From contig CAJNYU010002673.1 of assembly GCA_905331475.1 (NCBI GenBank), forward strand, positions 62,001 to 126,000: a stretch of 64,000 bases of DNA, read 5' to 3'. Positions 36,528 through 48,894 of this stretch are shown one piece after another. The stretch is from Rotaria socialis (Eukaryota; Rotifera; Eurotatoria; Philodinida; Philodinidae). Within the stretch, counting starts at the first letter, position 1. Each line of letters starts with the position of its first letter. The notes under the pieces are model-generated. The model searched no databases and had not been told where the DNA came from. It saw only the letters and a program-made list of their open reading frames with translations. Made by a program: the position numbers and the translations under genes.

Positions 36528-39500
36528 TTAACTCGAATGATGATGTGGATGATGATATAGATGCATATTATCCCCACCGGTATTTGTCGGTGGATAATAC
36601 CATTGTTCATTTGTTGCTGCAGTTGGTAAAGGATACTGTTGCTGTACAAATGTATTACAATCATAATGACGATATGGATGATAGTGTTGTTGTTGTTGTT
36701 GTTGTTGATGATGATGCATGCTTTTGGTCATTATAACTGATGGTCGATTTGTTGGTAAGGGCGAATGCGGAGATGACGGACTTGAGCTTGGAGTTGATGT
36801 TGATGGTAAATGACGATGATGGGGTGAAGAAGAAGGAAATGATGAAGTGGGTAGCGATGGAGGTAGTGGTGGTGGTGGTGGTGGTGGCGGCGGGGATGGA
36901 TAGAAACATCCTTGTTGTGATTGCTGTTCACTGGTATAAGGAGACTGTTGTCGTTGTTGTTTGATAGAAACTCGAGCTGGAACTGTAGGTGATGATGATT
37001 CGACAACATCATCTGGACTTACTTCTGATCGATAAGATATTCGAGTAGCATATTCTAAAAATATAATGACAACATATTAAAATGTAAATTTTTGAACTTA
37101 AAAGCAAACCATTTTCTAGTTCTTCATCGATAGTTGGTACAACAAGTCCGTCGTCGACTCTATAACAAAAAAAAATTTATATTAGCATTTTTTTTCTATG
37201 ATCAAATATTCTGTTTATTTTTCTTCTATACCCAATAATTTCGACAACAAGTATAACAAAATTTTCATCGTTTGCTTTTGATTGCATCATTGTAGCAAGT
37301 AAGTCACACCAAATCCATTTTTGTTCAATAATAGGGCTATTATTATTATTGTTTCCATTTGCTTTGCGTTGATGTTGAGAAGATGGTATCAACATATTCA
37401 TTTGCAATCGAACAACATTTAGTACAAGTTGTTGTCGGGATGGCACTATGGAGAGAAAAAAGAAAACACTCTCTTACATCAAGTATTTAAAACAAAATTT
37501 CTGGTTTATTTACAATCGCGATGAGCTGCTGACAATGAAGATAAATCATCAGGATGTACGTAAAGATAAAGTGATGATGTTGCATATGTCAAATTCCAAT
37601 TTAATGTTCGTTGTAATCTATTTTATGAAATAAATAGAGTTTGCAAAATCGCACACAAAAAAAAACATAAATAATACTAACTTATCATCCATGTGAGTAA
37701 TATGTAAATTTTCATCGAGTCGAATAACATTTTGATGTTCCGGGATAGGAAATTCATTTTGTGATGGACTTAGATTTGGTATAATTGCTGTACCAACAAA
37801 ACCTAATACATAATCACCATTATTCGATGGTCTACGATAATCTGGATGAAGCCAACGATATTCACCAATAATTTGTATGGACTATGAGAAAAAAAAATTT
37901 TCCAATAAAAAAAAGGAATTTTTAAAGAAGAACAAAACAAAAAAATTTCTTACTCGATAACCAGGCGTTTTCATATTCGGTGCTCGTTTCGTTAAACTTG
38001 ATCGCATTCGAACACATAAAGATTTCTTATTAAAACGACTACTATCAATAGGTGCTTGCATTCGTGGACATTGATCCGCTAGAAACAGAGGAATGAATTC
38101 TTGTTCTTCTATTTTCAATCATTCTACTAAATATTGTCTACCATGTTTGATCTTATGTATCGAAATAATTTTAAAATCTTTTTTTTTTTTTTGAAATCTG
38201 ATCGGTCAAAAATTATTATCCATTCTCTGTTTCGTTGTTTATGGTCTACGTAGAAGTTTCTAATTTTTTTTATTGACAAACTATATGACTATATAAAGTG
38301 CAAAAGAGCATATTGATATGTCAGATCAATGTTAAATGCAGTTCACATTCTTTCCGATAGAAATGGAATGTCGATTGATACTTTTTTTTTGTGTATTTTA
38401 TCCATGAATAATATAAAACTGAATAATTTTATTCTACTAAACTTACGTGGTAGATCAAGAAGATCTGTATCGTTGTTAGCTGAATTAATTAAATCCATAG
38501 TTAAACTTGTCGTTGGACTCGACGGTGGTAAAAGTTCAAAACCGAGTGCATCAGCAAAAACTTTTTTATCATCTTCATGTAAATAATTAAATATGAAATT
38601 TCCTGTCATTTCAACCATTGATAAACCTAAACTACTGGAAACTGATTCAGATATATATAATATTCTACCATCAGAACTTAATGCAAATATAAAACCATCG
38701 AGTGACTAGGAGAAGATATAAAATTCAATTAATCAATAAAGCGTTTGCTCTCTTTTACTTGTAATAATTGGGATGCTTCGTCAGCATTAAATAATTTAAA
38801 TGCTTGTTTTCTTGATGGTACTAAATAGAAAAAAAGAAGACGGCGAATTTTATCAAGGGATTTGATATCTTATCCAGTGAGAATTCCTATAAATCTATCA
38901 GATTAACAAAAAAAAAGACGACGAAGAAAACAAATTTACCATTTATTTCATTTGGCCACGATGGATCACCATGTGATAAAAATTCATGTAAACGTAAATA
39001 ACTAATTGTTAAACGTATAATTGAAGCTTTATCAAGTTGCGCAGCTATTTGTTGTTGTAATGGTAATAATTTTGATAAATCCGTAAATTCTTTATTTTCT
39101 GCACTACGCCGATGTTTTGCTGCTACACGAGACTTTGCTTTACGATCATCGTTATTAGCCCTACAAGAAACAGACGAATAGGAATGATCAATTTCTCTAC
39201 TGAAACAGCCAATCAAATTCTTGAGAATAATTTTAACGCAATTAAAAGGTTTTTTCTCGTTCTCAATATGATTTTATCTATGATATGATTTTGATTTTGG
39301 GAAAATACGGCAAGTCTTTTTTTTTTCTACTTTCTCATTTACCCATTAAACCAATTTCGACGATGATGATAATCGATTGAATTCGAATCATTCATGTTTC
39401 CATTGTTTGATGGATGTATTATATACTCGTCATTATTGCCACCTTCAATCACAATCGGTTGTGAATCATAATAAAACGGCGATGGTACCATGGTTTGTGA

Positions 39501-39584
39501 AGGAGGTGGTAAAGAAGCGGGATGATGATATTCAAATGGTTCACCTATTGGTTGGTGTTGTTGAGGATACCACCAAGATGCCAT
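36528..39584 (-). CDS. bHLH-PAS transcription factor, trachealess/NPAS1/NPAS3-like
   Basis: Nuclear class I bHLH-PAS factor, which would be expected to pair with an ARNT-type partner. About eight exons. Exon 1 (39343-39584) is a Pro/His/Tyr-rich N-terminus. Exon 2 (to 39160) carries the bHLH domain: basic region KSRVAAKHRRSAENKEF, then LSKLLPLQQQIAAQLDKASI and IRLTISYLRLHEF. The following SHGDPSW matches trachealess and NPAS1/3 (GHGDPPW) rather than single-minded. PAS-A (LDGFIFALSSDGRILYIS, VSSSLGLS) is near 38620-38705. The block with CVRMRSSLTKR near 37980-38010 and the following exons form PAS-B. The C-terminus is low complexity, with a run of nine Pro, Ser/Pro stretches, Gln repeats and a His-rich end. 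Nearby introns are larger than average and about 4 kb of repeat-rich DNA lies upstream, as often seen for developmental regulators. Family placement is firm; the exact orthologue is not. Confidence 0.88.
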
Positions 39585-42500
39585 CGTTTTTCTTTAGTAA
39601 ACGTTTGTTTGTTTGAAAAAAAAAGAAACTCAAAGGATAAAGGAAAAAGAGAGGAGATAGGGAGGAGAGCAAGAAAAGAATCATTTACTTTCTCTTCTCA
39701 ATATTTGTCTGTTCTTTTTTTTTTCTTTCTGGCTTTTTTTTACTATAGAAATGCATTCCATGTTATAGACGAAAAAAGAAAAACTGAGAGATGTGACTAC
39801 AAAAGGAAACGCATATAAACAGACAAGATTTAAGCAAGAGAGAACTGGCTGTTATTAATCGTGTGCATAAGAGAGAATTAGAAGAATAAATCTGATTTGC
39901 TCCATGGGTGGCAATGGTATCGGATATTGTTCTATATGGATGTGCAACTAACCAGAGAGAGAGAGAGAGAGAGAGGGAAGGAGAGAGCATCATCGGACAA
40001 TTAGAGGCCTCTTTATCATCTTGTCTGCGCGTTATCGCTGCGACGTGACTTTCGTACGAAAAATGCTTTTGAGTCTGGTTTATATGGACGAATGTCAAAA
40101 ATCAGAATAAGAGAGAGAGAGAGAGAGAAAACTCATTGATAATAGGCAAATGAGATGGTGTAAGAGAAAAATTTCCATGAAATATTATTCTGTTTATTTA
40201 TAATTAAATCCATACCTGAACTCCAATCGATAGTGTCGATCAACAATCATACTTTTACTATGTCGATATGTGTTTCTCCTATTTTCCCCTTCTCTTATCT
40301 CATCATCATCATCATCAATAAAAATGACACCAATAGTTGCCTCCTAGTCGCCTTTTTGCTCTCCCCCTCTATATGTGTGTGTGTCGGCACATTGAATTCT
40401 CTTGGGATAGAGAGAAAATGTTAATCATTTTTCACTTTACTAAGTTACTCTTTACTCATTGATAGATTATTATTTCATTCAAATGAAGTCTTTTTAATGA
40501 TAAATAATGTTATTCACAATGAAATTTATTCGATCTAAATGCGTATAAAAAAAAATATTTTTGAATCAACATTCTTTTTTTCTCTATATGTTCAATTATA
40601 AATAAGATGAATAGTTACACGAGAACAACCAGAACTAGGATATTCATCAATTTATTTTTTCCCTAGACTTTTTCTTAGATATAATAAACTAAAAGTATTT
40701 ATTTCTTCTTTGATCGCAATTGTATATTTAATTGAACAAGAGAACAAAATTACAATATGAAACACTTCATTAGATCAAATCTTTCTTTTTCCTATTGAAT
40801 CGACAGCGTGTAGATTTGATTACTCTATATCTTTTAGGCGACAACTCATCAGGGGGTACGATAGCCAAACTGGTGTAACGAAATAAAAAGTATATATATA
40901 TATGTGTGTGTGTGTGTGTATGTAAGGAAGGAAAAGGGGGTGGAGCGCAACGACTGCGAATACGACAACGTATTGATCTTCTCTTTGTCTCTCATCTTGT
41001 CTATTACAACTGCTACTGTGCTATGCTACATTTAATCAATGCAAATACTATAGTAGTAATGGTGGTTAAATTTGCATGTGTGAATTCATTCATTCATCAT
41101 CACTGGTTCTACGGCCGGACGGATACGGACAAATGCAACATCCGTTTGATGATGTTGTTGCTTGCCTGTTTTTTTCTTCTTCTTCTTCTTCTTCTTCTCT
41201 GTCTATCATGAATTTAATGAATACAATATAGATATATTTATATTATATCTACTTGTTGATTTGCGCATCATTGACAATGACTAGTAGAACAGATCATTTA
41301 ATTTTTAAGCTTTTAATATCACTTGTATTTAGTTTGTTTCTATTGAAATTTTTGTGCTATGAACTTCCGATGAATCAATTCTTTCATGTTTTCTATAGTA
41401 AAAAGAAACAATTATCAAATTGACTTGTTTGTATATATCATCTAATTCTCGGATAAACTACGCCTATTTAACTTAATCAATATTTTCATAGTCATTCTCA
41501 TAAGAAATATTAAACATGAATTCAATGACATATATTTATAGAAGAGAAGACATCTTTAACATTAAATTGACTTGAATGTTGAGTCTATCTATTTATCTAT
41601 CTATCTTTATGCTCTACTGCGAGATGATGGGGCATTGAAGAAAGAAAAAAAAAGTGATGGATGATCTATGTTGTCTAATGACTTTTTGTTGCCCAAGTTA
41701 TAAGCGCATCTGCATCAATTCGAACATTAATCGTGTCTCTGCAATGAATCGATGACGATAAGCAGGACGATATAAATATAAAGAATAACACGGTAATGTT
41801 GCCGGTATTCGATTGAGAAGAGAAAGAGAGACGACTCAAGCGCGCGATTGATTTTTCCGAAGTGGCTCGTTAACTCAATGCGGAACGATCAAGATCATCG
41901 TTTCTTTTCTTTCATGTTGTTTTTTTCTTTGCTTCTACCTATCATTTATATATATATTTGTGTATCAGTTAAGTTATGCTTTGGAGAGACATTGTACTAT
42001 GTATCACTATCGTTGGATATACACATTCGCAGAACATGATGATGAATGGTCTTTACTCCTCCTTTTTCAATGTATGTTTATATTAGGTGAAAAACGAAGA
42101 AAAAAAATAACAGAATCTGTCAGTTAATCAAGGCAACTGAAATATTTTATTCAGATAACATGACTTGTGTATGTTCAACGATAAAGAAAATATATTATTT
42201 ATAGTAAAAGATGTGAAGATTAATTGACTCAACTATATTTTATTTTGTGCCTTCTTCGTGAAACGATTGTTTTAAGCTGTTACATTTGCGTCTTTGTTTT
42301 TTATTTTTTCTAAAGAGATTTTTATCATGCAGCTAAATGAATAATATCGATTCTAGAGATTTTTAATCAATGCCTATTGATTATTATAAATGAAAATAAA
42401 ATCAGTTAATATATTGGTTACATGTTTCTTTTTGTTTGACGGATATGAATACTGTTTTTGTTGTTGTTTTTAATTGTTAACACAGAAAGATCGAAAAAAA

Positions 42501-43096
42501 AATGATAATATTGTTCATTAATGACTTTGAACAGATGTTTGATTGCTTTTTTTTCTTCTTCTTCTTCTTACCAATGTATTCAGACATACATAGATACAAA
42601 CACTGGCAAGAATCAAATGATTGAATTGACAGATATAAGACGGAAATCTTTAATAGTGAATAGGAATCATTAGAGTTGTTAAAGTTGATTGTCTATTAAT
42701 CATTTCCAACTTGCTTAGAAAAGTTCTTTTATATGTATATCAAAGTATTGCTTCTTTTTATTGCGAAGAATGCTTACCTATCAAAAGTTGATTTTAACTC
42801 TAGTTGAAAAAAACAAAAGTATTTTATCGAGTTCATACATCTTCTAGAATCGAATAAGTCTTTTGATCTTAAAATAAAGATTAATCTTTCTCTAAACGAC
42901 TTAGAATTTATCATGTAATTAATCAGGATTCTATAGACGAGATAAACGTTTGTAGTAGAAAAAGAAAGAAAAATATTTATCGTCTAAATGACGATATTAT
43001 TTATTCGATTGAAGCCAAATAAATACAAAAAGCTTTAGTAAAGAATGATTTAGTCACAAATGAAGAGCATCATTTTTTCTAGTTCCATCGAAAAAG
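39585..43096. other. Long upstream region of the bHLH-PAS gene, microsatellite-rich
   Basis: No gene is supported in 3.5 kb. Simple repeats include (GA)n at about 39956-39976 and 40111-40128, (TG)n at about 40903-40918, (TTC)n at about 41166-41198 and 42553-42570, and short ATC tracts near 40300. This would hold the promoter and possibly enhancers of the bHLH-PAS gene. I cannot point to a specific regulatory site. Confidence 0.45.
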
Positions 43097-43785
43097 TTAT
43101 AACACTATTGTAAAGACAACATAGACACAGATTCCATTACGTATATTTTGTCTCTTGGGATCATGGAAGAATTCATTAATAGTTCTGAAGAAGATCATTA
43201 CCTTGAAGAAAGATAAAGCAATCTTTTGTACAAATGTCATATTCCACAATGGTACTTGATCGGTAGAGTAAATCGCTTTGGTTTCTAACTCGTCCAGAAC
43301 TAAACGTAGCTGAATCATAGCTTCAAACTGAATCAATAAAATGCGCTGTTAAAATAATAGGTTATTAACTTGGTTATAATTAAAGATTATCAGACAGATT
43401 GTTTGAGAAATACTTAAAGTTTCTTGCTATTGTCAGAACCTCGAACAACGATCACTATTTCGTCGAAATAAAGATTTTACTTTCATTTAAGCCTCTGGAT
43501 TAGTATCCAATAATACTAGATTCTTAAAGTTATTCTTATCGCTCCTAAAACGTATTACAAACGAATAGAAACAATCAAACTATTTTCGTTTTTCGAAAAA
43601 CAACGAGACAACATGTACGGTATTAAAAATTAACCTTTGAAAAGCAGACCAAGATTCCATAGTTGATCATTTCATTCAAAAATCGATAGCAGTAGCGTTT
43701 TTTAGGGATACGCTGAATAAACGGATCATACAAAAACAATCTTCGAAATTCATCTACATCAATATGAATTTGGTTTTTACTTTAA
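43097..43785 (-). pseudogene. Coding-like blocks of an unidentified gene, probably broken
   Basis: Three minus-strand islands have protein-like sequence. The first, 43637-43785, reads IHIDVDEFRRLFLYDPFI then RYCYRFLNEMINYG. The second, 43491-43544, follows a good acceptor CGTTTTAG and reads SDKNNFKNLVLLDTNPEA before a stop, with no visible donor. The third, 43097-43345, follows TTAACAG and reads IQFEAMIQLRLVLDELETKA then EFFHDPKRQNIRNG, with a stop at 43097-43099. Order and composition suggest one former gene, but the missing donor argues that it is broken or that I have misplaced an exon. Family not recognised. It sits about 350 bp upstream of, and divergent from, the amino-acid transporter. 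Confidence 0.35.
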
Positions 43786-44133
43786 AGAATTAAAATAAAG
43801 TATTAATATTATTTATCTTTCCTGTGAATCTACCAAAGCCCTAGGCATATGTTATATTTTACATCAAGATTTATTTGCTTATCGATAACGACATCTTTTT
43901 ATACTATTGTCATTTGGCATTGTGAGTACCAATAATATTCTCAAGTATCAATTGTTGTTCGGAGAATGAGTTTTTTAGTTCTGTAAGAATACTTCGTCAC
44001 ACTCAATTAAGGCGTAGGTTGTTGAAGGGAATACGAGTATGCTTAAATCACAGTTCTTTGAAAAGAAACTCTCGATATTTACTGTTATAGAAATTCTTTA
44101 TTGATCAGCACCAAAAGCAGATCAACGGAAATA

Positions 44134-45282
44134 ATGCCAAGTTTTCTACACAGATTTTATGAAAATATAACACGCAAGAAAACTTATGATACTGAATCAT
44201 TGCATACTTCTCAATTGAGACGATGTTTAACCGTCTTTGATCTAACTGTCTTGGGTAGGATTAATAAATTTTGATCTTTTTTAATGATATGAATGATTGT
44301 CCGATTTATTTTTGTTTTGTATTACTGTAGGTATTGGGTCGACATTAGGAACAGGAACCTATATTCTAACAGGTCAAGTGGCACGTGAAACGGCAGGACC
44401 ATCGGTTATTCTTAGCTTTTTAATTGCAGCGATTGCATCGATTCTTGCAGGTAGCAATCAATTAATTTATGAATAAGCTTGTATTATATATCGTATGCAT
44501 ATTTTCAGGTGTTTGTTATGCTGAATTTGGTGCACGAGCACCACGTGCAGGCAGCGCTTATACATACACATATGTTAGTGTCGGTGAAATTATGGCATTT
44601 ATCATCGGTATGAATGCTTATTGTTTTAAATTTTATTTAGAACTTTGTCATTGAATAATCGCTTTATAATATTTAGGCTGGAATATGATCCTTGAATATG
44701 TTATAGGTATGTTAATTTGCAACATTTTGCATGAGAAAAAAGGTTATATTTTCGATGCATTCTGAATACAAACATCTATATTATTTTCTTCACAGTACTC
44801 TAGTCATAATCGTATATCTTTCGGTTTTCGATTTAGTAAAATGTGCACTTAAATAAGTATATGTATTCATAAATTTAAATTGGAATATTTAATCAAAGAA
44901 AAAAAGACAATAGGCTAATAAAAGGGTCAAAATCGAACTCCAGGATGATATTATTCTTCGATATTTCTCTAGAAATGAAGCTATTCATATCCAATAAATC
45001 ATCGATGAAAACTCTTCATTAATATGTTAATTATAGTTTTTATCAAACTAGGTTCTACTCGTGTGTTGAAGGTAACTCTAAAAGCAATTTAATTTCCGCT
45101 TCAATTATTTAGAATATTACTGATTATTTTTTTTCATGTATCTAGTGCATGATTCTTTAACATATGCAATATAAATAGTCGTAAATTTGGGAGTCGGTTA
45201 CTTGCTCTCCGGACAGTTGCTCGCCAGGACACTTGCTCGCTTGAACATTTGCTCGTGAGGGTGGGTCGTGGATGTGGGTGTG

Positions 45283-45320
<38 letters not shown>

Positions 45321-46907
45321 GGTGCGGGTGTCGGTATGGGCTTTATAGCGAGACATGATAAATACAACCACACCCACATCTCACACTCCACGCACCCTCC
45401 AGGTATCGTTAATGATGTGTCTGGTCGTCACCCACCAAAACGAAGAAACGAATCATTGAACAGGCGAATATATAATCTAGTTCAAAATCCACATACAGGC
45501 ATGAAGGACCAATTGAAATATATCGGACGTTTGCTATCAATATAGAGTCTCTTTTCTCTCGTATATTGTTAATCAATATTCTTATTGTTATTAATAAATA
45601 TTTTCATGTCTTCCATGTTTACTTCTAAATATTTTTGTAAGCAAGTATCCTAGCGAGCAAGTGTCCGCGAGCAACTAACCTAGACCCCGTAAATTTACCC
45701 TAATAATTTGCATGAATAAATCTATATGAATTAACATTGGATAATTCTTGAAAATTGATAATTCTTAAAAAATCTTTGCAATACTCATAGGTTATTAATC
45801 TTCAAAAATATATTCTATTCTTTTGTAAACGAAGTAAAAGAAATGTCAATTTTTTTAATTTTATTCTTCAGGTGCCGCTAGTACAGCACGTGCGTTAAGT
45901 GCTTATTTTGACTCGCTAATTAATTTTGCCATGAAAGATTATTTTATATCACATTTTCCATTACATTCCGAAACATTTGCGCCCTATGCAGATTTATTTG
46001 CTATGGCTTTATGTCTAATAATCACCGGTAAGTAAATTTATCAAGAAAAAAACAAACAAGTGCAGTAAAGAAAAACTATTGAATATTCTTTTTGTTATCT
46101 CCTCAGTTCTTTTGATCGTTGGGATTAAAGAGTCAGCTGTATTGAATAATGTATTTACATTCATCAATCTTTCTGTTATTGCTCTTGTTGTCGTTGTTGG
46201 TCTAACAAAAGTTCATGGGCATAATTGGGCAATCTCATCGGAGGAAGTAAGCTGCTATCCTTTTTTTTTTATCTCATTGAACTTTACTCTTCGATGTTTC
46301 CGTTTTAGATACAAAATTTAACTAATGTTACATATCCTGTTGGTAATGGTGGCTTCTTTCCATTTGGTATCGAAGGAACATTAGCCGGTGCAGCAACATG
46401 TTTCTATGCGTTTGTCGGCTTCGATCTTGTTGCTACAACAGGTTTTATTAAATCTTTATTGTTGATATGAATTCTGATAACATCTATCGATATGTTCTAT
46501 AGGAGAAGAAAGCAAGAATCCACAACGAGCTATTCCAATGTCAATTTGTTTGACATTAGTCGTATGTTCAATAATTTATTGTGCGGTATCAATTGTAGTA
46601 ACGTTGATGGTAAGGAAAATGTTCATACATTTACGTAATAGGATTATTTTAAATATATCCTATTAATTTTCCAAGTTTGATATGACGTTCATTAATCCTT
46701 AGGGAACGTACTTGAACAATTTTCTTCTTTATGATAGAAGCAGCTTGACATAGAACAGCTAGGTGCAGAAATTGTAAACGAATAATTTTGCTTATATATA
46801 TAAAAAAATGCGGAAACGTCGGATTCGCATCCGATTGTTATGTGTACTGCAAAGACTGAGTCGATTTATATACGTTTTGAATAATTCTGAGCAAAAAATC
46901 CCGGTGT

Positions 46908-46968
<61 letters not shown>

Positions 46969-48894
46969 NNNNNNNNNNAAAAAACCCCTGTTCTCCCCCC
47001 CCCCCCCCACCCTGGGATGGTCTGGTCAATAATGACAATTTTTTCGATAACTCAGCCATTTCTTGACGAATCCTTCTCCTCTTCGAGCTCGACTGAGATA
47101 TTGATGAGATCATTTTGTGTACAAAATTTCAAGACGATTGGATGAGACTTTCAAGAGTCATCGTGTCAACGGCCGGCCGGACACACTGGTCGAATCTAGA
47201 GTGTACTCATTTTTTGAGTACACAAAAACAAGCAAAATGTAAGTCACAAAAGATATCAGATGCCCTTGAACTCTTTTCATTCATTAAATAACTTAAGTGC
47301 TTTATTAAACATTGGAAATGATAATCTAAAATAGTATCTTTCGATTCAGTTCATTTGTTAAATTATTTCTAATTTTGAAAATGATGTAAACTCTAATCAG
47401 TGGTAAAACATCAATAGATGTAATCTAAATTCAGCGTGTGATGAAATAAAAAGTAATCATATATAACGAGTCAGAAAATTGATAATATATTTTCGAATTA
47501 TTCTGAATTATAATATTTCATAATAATTAACGCTTCTCTTATTAGAATTTGAAACCAAATATAACACATGTTTTAATTACATTTTCAGGTTCCATATTAT
47601 CTTTTAAACCCTGATGCCGTTTTCCCCGAAGCATTCCGCTATGCTCAATTACCAGCATTCAAATATATAATTGGTGTGGGTGCATTAACGGGTATGTGTT
47701 CCGTACGATGAATTTTCTTTGTTGTTTTCACGAGTTTTTTAAAAAAAATTTTTCTAAAGGCATATTTGCTTCATTACTTGGTTCACTTTTACCATTGCCA
47801 CGTGTTTTATATGCGATTGCTGCTGATGGATTAATATTTCGTTTTATATCATGGATACATCCACGTTTACAAACACCAATTATAGCGACAATTCTTGGTG
47901 GAATAGCTGCAGGTTGAAAAAAATGAATTCATATCTATTTAATAAAAATGAATTTTGTACTGAATAGCATTGATGGCTTTGATGTTCGATCTAAGAAAAT
48001 TAGTTGAAATGATGTCAATCGGCACATTACTTGCTTATTCTCTTGTATCTATTTCTGTCTTATTTTTGCGGTATGAAAATTTTTATTTTCAATTAATGTC
48101 GAAGATTGCTTTTTGTTATCTTAGTTATCAACCTGTTGATGACCCGCTTTTGCGCTCGATTGCACCTGTTAGTGGACCAATTTACAAAGAATTATTTCGA
48201 CCGTCACAAACACATCCAACAGTATATTCAGCAAGAATAACGAAATATCTTATTGTCTTGTTGGGTAAGCAAAAATATAACATGATGAAAATTAAAATTG
48301 AATTTTTAATGTTAGTTATTAACGGTTTCATTGTTTGTGCAATACAAATATTTGCTTCGCATCGTCTTGTAGCTAAAGAATCTGGAACTGTCATAGCGTT
48401 TACCATTTTTACTATTACGGAAATTTTGCTTGTTATTGCTATCGCACGACAACCAAAAAGTGAAAAACCATCGTATTTTGAGGTAAGTTACACAATTTTA
48501 GAATTGATAAAAGAAAAAAAATAGTGATTTATTATCTTTTTTTTCTAGCTAACATTTCATGAGGTTTGGTTTTGTTTTTTCGATAAACAATATGAAACTT
48601 TGTTTTTCTTATAGACTCCGCTTGTGCCTTATGTGCCGATACTGAGTGTTTTGATCAATACTTATTTAATTCTTAAACTTTCACCGGCGACTTGGGTTCG
48701 ATTCGGTGTATGGATGGTTTTAGGTAAGATACCATTGATTTTAAAATGAAATAGAAAAACAGCACGAAGAAATCTATTGATTATTAGGCTTTCTTATCTA
48801 TGGCTTCTATGGCTTTTGGCATAGTTCACAAAGATTTATCAACGATACTCAACGACTTCTCTCTGGTAGTACATCATCATTAATTAGTTCTTAA
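44134..48894 (+). CDS. Cationic amino acid transporter, CAT type (SLC7 family)
   Basis: Plasma-membrane transporter of Arg/Lys-type amino acids, APC superfamily. Fifteen exons join to exactly 595 residues: 44134-44254, 44331-44450, 44509-44607, 44677-44706, 45872-46027, 46107-46246, 46309-46441, 46503-46609, 47589-47691, 47760-47912, 47968-48070, 48125-48264, 48316-48482, 48615-48723, 48788-48894. Family marks are [20 protein letters not shown] in TM1, [40 protein letters not shown] and [20 protein letters not shown] followed by [10 protein letters not shown]. About 14 membrane segments are expected, and the C-terminal CAT-specific segment is present. Exon 4 is only 30 bp. Two introns are enlarged: 44707-45871 by an inverted-repeat element, and 46610-47588 by a repeat and an assembly gap. 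Close to SLC7A1-A4; which paralogue is undecided. AATAAA lies at 49192. Confidence 0.93.
44677..44706 (+). other. 30-bp micro-exon of the amino-acid transporter
   Basis: Exon 4 of the transporter gene encodes the conserved [10 protein letters not shown] of TM3 between ATTTAG and GTATGT. It is required for continuity of the family alignment and is phase 1-1, so skipping it would keep the frame but delete ten membrane residues. Confidence 0.85.
45181..45696. mobile_element. 500-bp inverted-repeat element in a transporter intron, 8-bp TSD
   Basis: Element 45189-45688 is flanked by identical 8-bp repeats GTAAATTT (45181-45188 and 45689-45696), consistent with hAT-type insertion. Each terminus (about 50 bp) is built from repeats of a TTGCTCGC-type word. 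The left end runs GGGAGTCGGTTACTTGCTC and onward, and the reverse complement of the right end starts GGGGTCTAGGTTAGTTGCTC, with matching GGACA...TTGCTCGC...AGGA blocks beyond. Inside is a hexamer array of GGTGTC (about 45283-45320) and a C-rich counterpart (CCACACCCACATCTCACAC) near 45370. GC content is far above the surroundings. Open frames through the array encode only Arg/Cys/Gly or His/Arg/Pro repeats. Confidence 0.75.
46909..47008. other. Poly-G run, 10-N assembly gap and poly-C run
   Basis: A run of 60 G (46909-46968) is followed by ten N (46969-46978), then AAAAAACCCCTGTTCT and 14 C (46995-47008). The N run marks an unresolved gap, and the homopolymers on both sides are probably where sequencing or assembly failed. 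It lies within intron 46610-47588 of the transporter and does not touch coding sequence. The Pro and Gly homopolymer frames crossing it are artefacts. Confidence 0.9.
47020..47232. repeat. Probable repeat-derived intron segment with hairpin end
   Basis: This part of the transporter intron differs in style from its surroundings. It contains GGCCGGCCGGACAC near 47172 and a clean hairpin GTGTACTCA-TTTTT-TGAGTACAC (near 47200-47222). Together with the neighbouring homopolymers it looks like an inserted repeat whose left part is lost in the gap. I cannot define its ends or class. Confidence 0.35.

Noticed and set aside
36528-37012. Several overlapping frames rich in His, Thr or Val near the 3' end of the bHLH-PAS gene
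   Set aside because: Frame shadows of the simple-repeat-coded low-complexity C-terminus of the minus-strand gene.
45134-45545. Frames encoding [13 protein letters not shown] and [10 protein letters not shown] repeats
   Set aside because: Produced by the GGTGTC hexamer array inside the 500-bp inserted element, not a gene.
46792-47113. Frames with poly-Pro or poly-Gly runs across the N gap
   Set aside because: Translation of homopolymer G and unknown bases; an assembly artefact inside an intron.
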